Of a stretch of 8,527 nucleotides of DNA, positions 5,718 through 8,527 are shown piece after piece. This DNA comes from UBA4661 sp002405405 (GTDB lineage Bacteria; Bacteroidota; Ignavibacteria; Kapaibacteriales; UBA4661), in contig DAIUAL010000146.1 in the NCBI GenBank assembly GCA_036847245.1, positions 1 to 8,527 on the forward strand, given 5' to 3'. The notes under the pieces are model-generated. The model did not search any database. It saw only the letters and a list, made by a program, of their open reading frames with translations, and was not told the DNA's origin. Each line of letters begins with the position of its first letter. Positions within the stretch are counted from its first letter, which is position 1. The position numbers and the translations under genes were made by a program.

Positions 5718-8522
5718 CTATACACTATCAGAGTTCTCGGGGTTTATATCTTGATTCAGTGGCAGTATAACCGTAAATGTTGTACCCATACCGACAATGC
5801 TTTCGCAGAGAATCCGTGCACCTATCAAATCAGCAAATCGTTTGACAATCGACAACCCTAAACCAGTTGAACTTTCACCACCGGTAGGTTGTGCCGACAA
5901 TCGGCGAAATTTTTGAAAGAGTTGTGATTGCTCATACTGCGTGATACCCGGACCTTCATCTTGAATAGCAATAGCAACAATCTGTGCGGAATATGCCACA
6001 TCAAAACGAGCATCGACACGCACATAGATATTCTTACCGGATGGGGTAAATTTCAACGCATTAGAGAATAGATTTTCGAGAATTTGAAGCAGAGCTTCAC
6101 GATCCGTCAGTATTTTGAGCGTCGTATCCGAGATCGCAGAAAAAACTTGAATATGCTTACGCTTCGCTTGCTCTTCATACTGTCGAATAACACTACTCAC
6201 AATATCGCCAATATTATTCAGGGTAGGGCGTAATATCAATGTACCCGATTCAATTTGATTTACGTCCAGCAGTCGCGACACAATATTCATCATTCTCTCT
6301 GTAGCCGTACCGATTCGCTCTGCTAATTTTTTGATTTTTTCATCTTGGTTGCGGTCGGCGCGAAGCATTAGATTTTCCGCTGTTAAACTAATACCCGACA
6401 ATGGATTTTTGAGATCATGAGCAACGATTGCCATGATTTCATTTTTCTCATGATTCAGTTGCTGTAAGGCTTCATTAGTTCGTTGCGATTCTTCTAATAC
6501 GCGATTGAGCTCATTATTTTGATCTTCTAACTGAATCTTTTGCGTCGCTAACTGAATATTCTGACGCTGAATTTCCGCAGTACGAATCTCTACCGCATGT
6601 CGCCGTAATTCACGCTCTCGTTGCAATCGCCACACGCTGAATCGATATAGACCTATAATACTTCCAACACTAAGAACAGTGTATAATATTACTGCCCATT
6701 GCGTTCGCCACCATGGAGATAAAATCGTTATTGCCAATGTTGTCTGATGATTACTCCACTGTCCATCCAAGCGTAATGCCCGAATACGAAAGACATAGTC
6801 TCCGGGTGGCAGATTTGTGTAGGTTGCAATCGGTATATCGCTCGGAGTAACAGTTTGCCAATCCTTATCTAAACCATCCAAGCGATACTGATAGTGCGTT
6901 GCTTTGATGGTATTAAAATCTAATGATGAAAACTCAATCTTGATAAAATTGTTGTCATGTGGAAGTATAATATTTGATGGTGTAACACTATCCGATACAG
7001 CACGACGGAAAACATATCGTGTTTGATTGACTGACAATGCACACACAATCGGTGTGATATCTCGCACACTCTCTAATACTGCTTCCGGGAAGAAAATATT
7101 GATCCCCTGCACACCGCCGAACATTAATGCACCCGCCATAGGACCGGTACGAACAGTAGAATAAGCACCCGTGTTATATTCATTACCTTGTATACCTGTA
7201 CCCGCACCAAAATGACGTACAGATCGTGTCTCAGGATCATAACATACTAAACCAGCATTAGTGCTGATCCACAAAAACCCCTGTGGGTCTTCTTGAATAC
7301 CATAAATCCACTCGTCCGGAAAGCCTTGCTCCACACCCGTATGCTCAAATGTTTGACTAGCTTGTACGAAACGATGAAGTCCCATTGGCGTACCAACCCA
7401 TACACGTTTTTTGCGATCAACAAACACACAATTGATGTTGCTTGATCGTAGAGCATCGGCTTGTTGTTTTTGTGAACGATATACGGCAATAACACGCGAC
7501 TTACTCTGTGGTTGAAAACGATACAATCCATTCATTGTACCAACCCATAAACCGTCGATATTCTCATGATCATAGCACAATGCACGAACAATATAGTCTT
7601 CCGCTTTCACATTACTATTGTCAGGCGCATCTTGCAATGGATTCCACCACCGCTCCACACGCAATGTTACGGGATCAACAAGATTTAACCCTCCTTGCAC
7701 ACCGGGTGTATTATCACGCGTTGTAAAATTGCCGGTAGCTACCCACATCTTTCCTTTTAAGCCCCCCTGTGCCGGTAGGGTTGCCGTCACACGTCCATCA
7801 GTCAATCCATTAGGGTTTTCAGGTTGCGCATATAATGTTCTTGTTCTTGAAGATTGACGATCGTGGATCGCTAATCCACCACTCAGCCCCAAAAAGATTG
7901 TTGTTCCGATTTGTTCTGCTGTCCAGATATTAAGGGCATCTATATCAAACAAACCAAAATCTTTTGCCTTGCGCGACTGAATAACTTTACCTGTTGTACT
8001 GTTATAGATATCAAGACCATTATCAGTACCAATCCAGATAATACCATCCCCTACATCAAGAAATGCTCGCACACTCGGATATGATAATTTACCAGGCTGT
8101 ACAGATGAATGCCGCATCAATCCCATTACCGTGCGGTGGGGTTGATACGCACAAATGCCACCAATATTTGTTCCCACCCACACTGTACCATGACTATCCT
8201 CGTACAATGTATAGATAAAGCTATCGCTAAGAGCATCTGATTCGGTAGCACTATTAAAACTTCGATCCATCGTATGCGTACGTCCTTGTTCACCAACTTG
8301 ACTATCCGTGGTGATATGGAGCGCGCCACAGGTATATAAGCCACTATATGTGCCCACCCAAAGATTGCCCTTTTTATCGACTAAACCGGCTGTTGTCGCA
8401 TTCGTAGTACGATGATGTTCTGCATCACCCGCTAAAAATGTATCAAACCTCCCTGACAAGCGATCAAGCCGCACACCACCGAAATTGAAAAAAAACCATA
8501 AGGCATTTTCAGTTGATTGAAT
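5718..8522 (-). CDS. propeller-type sensor histidine kinase, 5' end missing or broken
   Basis: This is a membrane sensor kinase that senses a periplasmic signal and should phosphorylate an unknown response regulator. Residues are counted from the GTG at 8472-8474. Two-component propeller (Reg_prop) blades are seen at about 39, 98, 146, 194, 243, 309, 358, 401 and 451, with W-V-G-T-x-x-G-L cores. A Y_Y_Y domain lies at about 520-585 (Y-Q-Y-R-L-D-G-L, P-P-G-D-Y-V-F-R-I-R-A), a membrane helix at about 594-613, and a Gln/Glu-rich coiled coil at about 616-675. HisKA has His686 in A-H-D-L-K-N-P-L. HATPase_c has an N box (Asn801, Asn805), D-E-G-P-G-I (839-844), G-L-G-L (871-874) and G-x-G-T (895-898). 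There is no receiver or AraC-type domain. Blade sequence continues 16 codons upstream of the GTG (I-Q-S-T-E-N-A-L-W then F-N-F-G-G), so GTG is not the real start. No signal peptide is visible, and an in-frame TAG sits at 8523-8525. It is tightly linked to the barrel gene. Confidence 0.9.
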   Translation of the reverse strand: MQSTENALWFFFNFGGVRLDRLSGRFDTFLAGDAEHHRTTNATTAGLVDKKGNLWVGTYSGLYTCGALHITTDSQVGEQGRTHTMDRSFNSATESDALSDSFIYTLYEDSHGTVWVGTNIGGICAYQPHRTVMGLMRHSSVQPGKLSYPSVRAFLDVGDGIIWIGTDNGLDIYNSTTGKVIQSRKAKDFGLFDIDALNIWTAEQIGTTIFLGLSGGLAIHDRQSSRTRTLYAQPENPNGLTDGRVTATLPAQGGLKGKMWVATGNFTTRDNTPGVQGGLNLVDPVTLRVERWWNPLQDAPDNSNVKAEDYIVRALCYDHENIDGLWVGTMNGLYRFQPQSKSRVIAVYRSQKQQADALRSSNINCVFVDRKKRVWVGTPMGLHRFVQASQTFEHTGVEQGFPDEWIYGIQEDPQGFLWISTNAGLVCYDPETRSVRHFGAGTGIQGNEYNTGAYSTVRTGPMAGALMFGGVQGINIFFPEAVLESVRDITPIVCALSVNQTRYVFRRAVSDSVTPSNIILPHDNNFIKIEFSSLDFNTIKATHYQYRLDGLDKDWQTVTPSDIPIATYTNLPPGDYVFRIRALRLDGQWSNHQTTLAITILSPWWRTQWAVILYTVLSVGSIIGLYRFSVWRLQRERELRRHAVEIRTAEIQRQNIQLATQKIQLEDQNNELNRVLEESQRTNEALQQLNHEKNEIMAIVAHDLKNPLSGISLTAENLMLRADRNQDEKIKKLAERIGTATERMMNIVSRLLDVNQIESGTLILRPTLNNIGDIVSSVIRQYEEQAKRKHIQVFSAISDTTLKILTDREALLQILENLFSNALKFTPSGKNIYVRVDARFDVAYSAQIVAIAIQDEGPGITQYEQSQLFQKFRRLSAQPTGGESSTGLGLSIVKRFADLIGARILCESIVGMGTTFTVILPLNQDINPENSDSV

Positions 8523-8525
8523 CTA
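8523..8525 (-). other. in-frame TAG directly upstream of the visible kinase reading frame
   Basis: Reading the kinase frame back from the GTG gives 16 codons that fit a Reg_prop blade in perfect register (L-W, four residues, F-G-G-V-R-L-D), then TAG two bases from the window edge. A true gene of this type should continue with more blades and a signal peptide. The TAG therefore marks a nonsense mutation, or the reading of a wrong frame caused by an indel just upstream. Confidence 0.7.
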
Positions 8526-8527
8526 AC

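Noticed and set aside
5718..8474. Hybrid two-component system (kinase plus receiver plus AraC regulator)
   Set aside because: The protein ends about 20 residues after the last ATPase motif and carries no receiver or helix-turn-helix domain.
8488..8495. Frameshift in the run of eight A (T on the coding strand) near the right edge
   Set aside because: The propeller blade pattern keeps exact register across this run (L-W, then four residues, then F-G-G-V-R-L-D), so the frame appears correct here.

Overview
All recognisable genes lie on the minus strand, so they are transcribed from the right edge of the window to the left. In that order they are: a periplasmic-propeller sensor histidine kinase (5' end missing or broken), a small exported beta-barrel protein, NusB, a large OmpA-family outer-membrane protein, an ACT-domain malic enzyme interrupted by an in-frame stop, and, at the left edge, what may be the first codons of another exported protein. 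There are no tRNA or rRNA genes, transposases, integrases, CRISPR arrays or long repeats, and no gene-free stretch longer than about 130 bases.

The organism looks like a member of the Bacteroidota/Chlorobi side of the FCB group. The Ignavibacteria/Kapabacteria-like lineages are my best guess, from general familiarity and without any database search. The reasons are a moderate-to-low GC content, exported barrel proteins with Met-rich or Cys-containing N-termini, an OmpA protein with a Leu-Pro-Gly-Ile-Pro-x-Cys-Cys barrel motif, a kinase of the Reg_prop / Y_Y_Y / HisKA / HATPase_c type, and no clear Shine-Dalgarno sequence before any start. TAA and TAG both end complete genes here, so the standard genetic code applies.

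Right third (about 5718-8527): the sensor kinase. About ten propeller blades, a Y_Y_Y domain, one membrane segment, a coiled coil and a full catalytic core are visible, but no receiver or DNA-binding domain, and no response regulator is in the window. The blade pattern runs 16 codons past the first possible GTG start, up to an in-frame TAG at the extreme edge. The gene is therefore either broken there or frameshifted just outside the window. The small barrel gene follows within 25 bases (or overlaps it by 8 if a GTG start is used), which suggests co-transcription.

Middle (about 3964-4831): nusB, in a 125-base and a 116-base intergenic setting. Its leader holds a small hairpin followed by T-runs just before the start codon. 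This could separate the kinase-barrel unit from nusB, or attenuate nusB.

Left half (1-3963): the 812-residue OmpA-type protein has an N-terminal barrel and two OmpA-like domains, and only the last domain keeps the key peptidoglycan-binding Asp. The malic enzyme starts 32 bases after it. Its reading frame carries a TAA exactly in the Rossmann fold, with perfectly good malic-enzyme sequence continuing in the same frame on the other side.

I found no convincing new multi-gene system. The observations most worth checking are the two in-frame stops, the hairpin ahead of nusB, and the asymmetric pair of OmpA domains.
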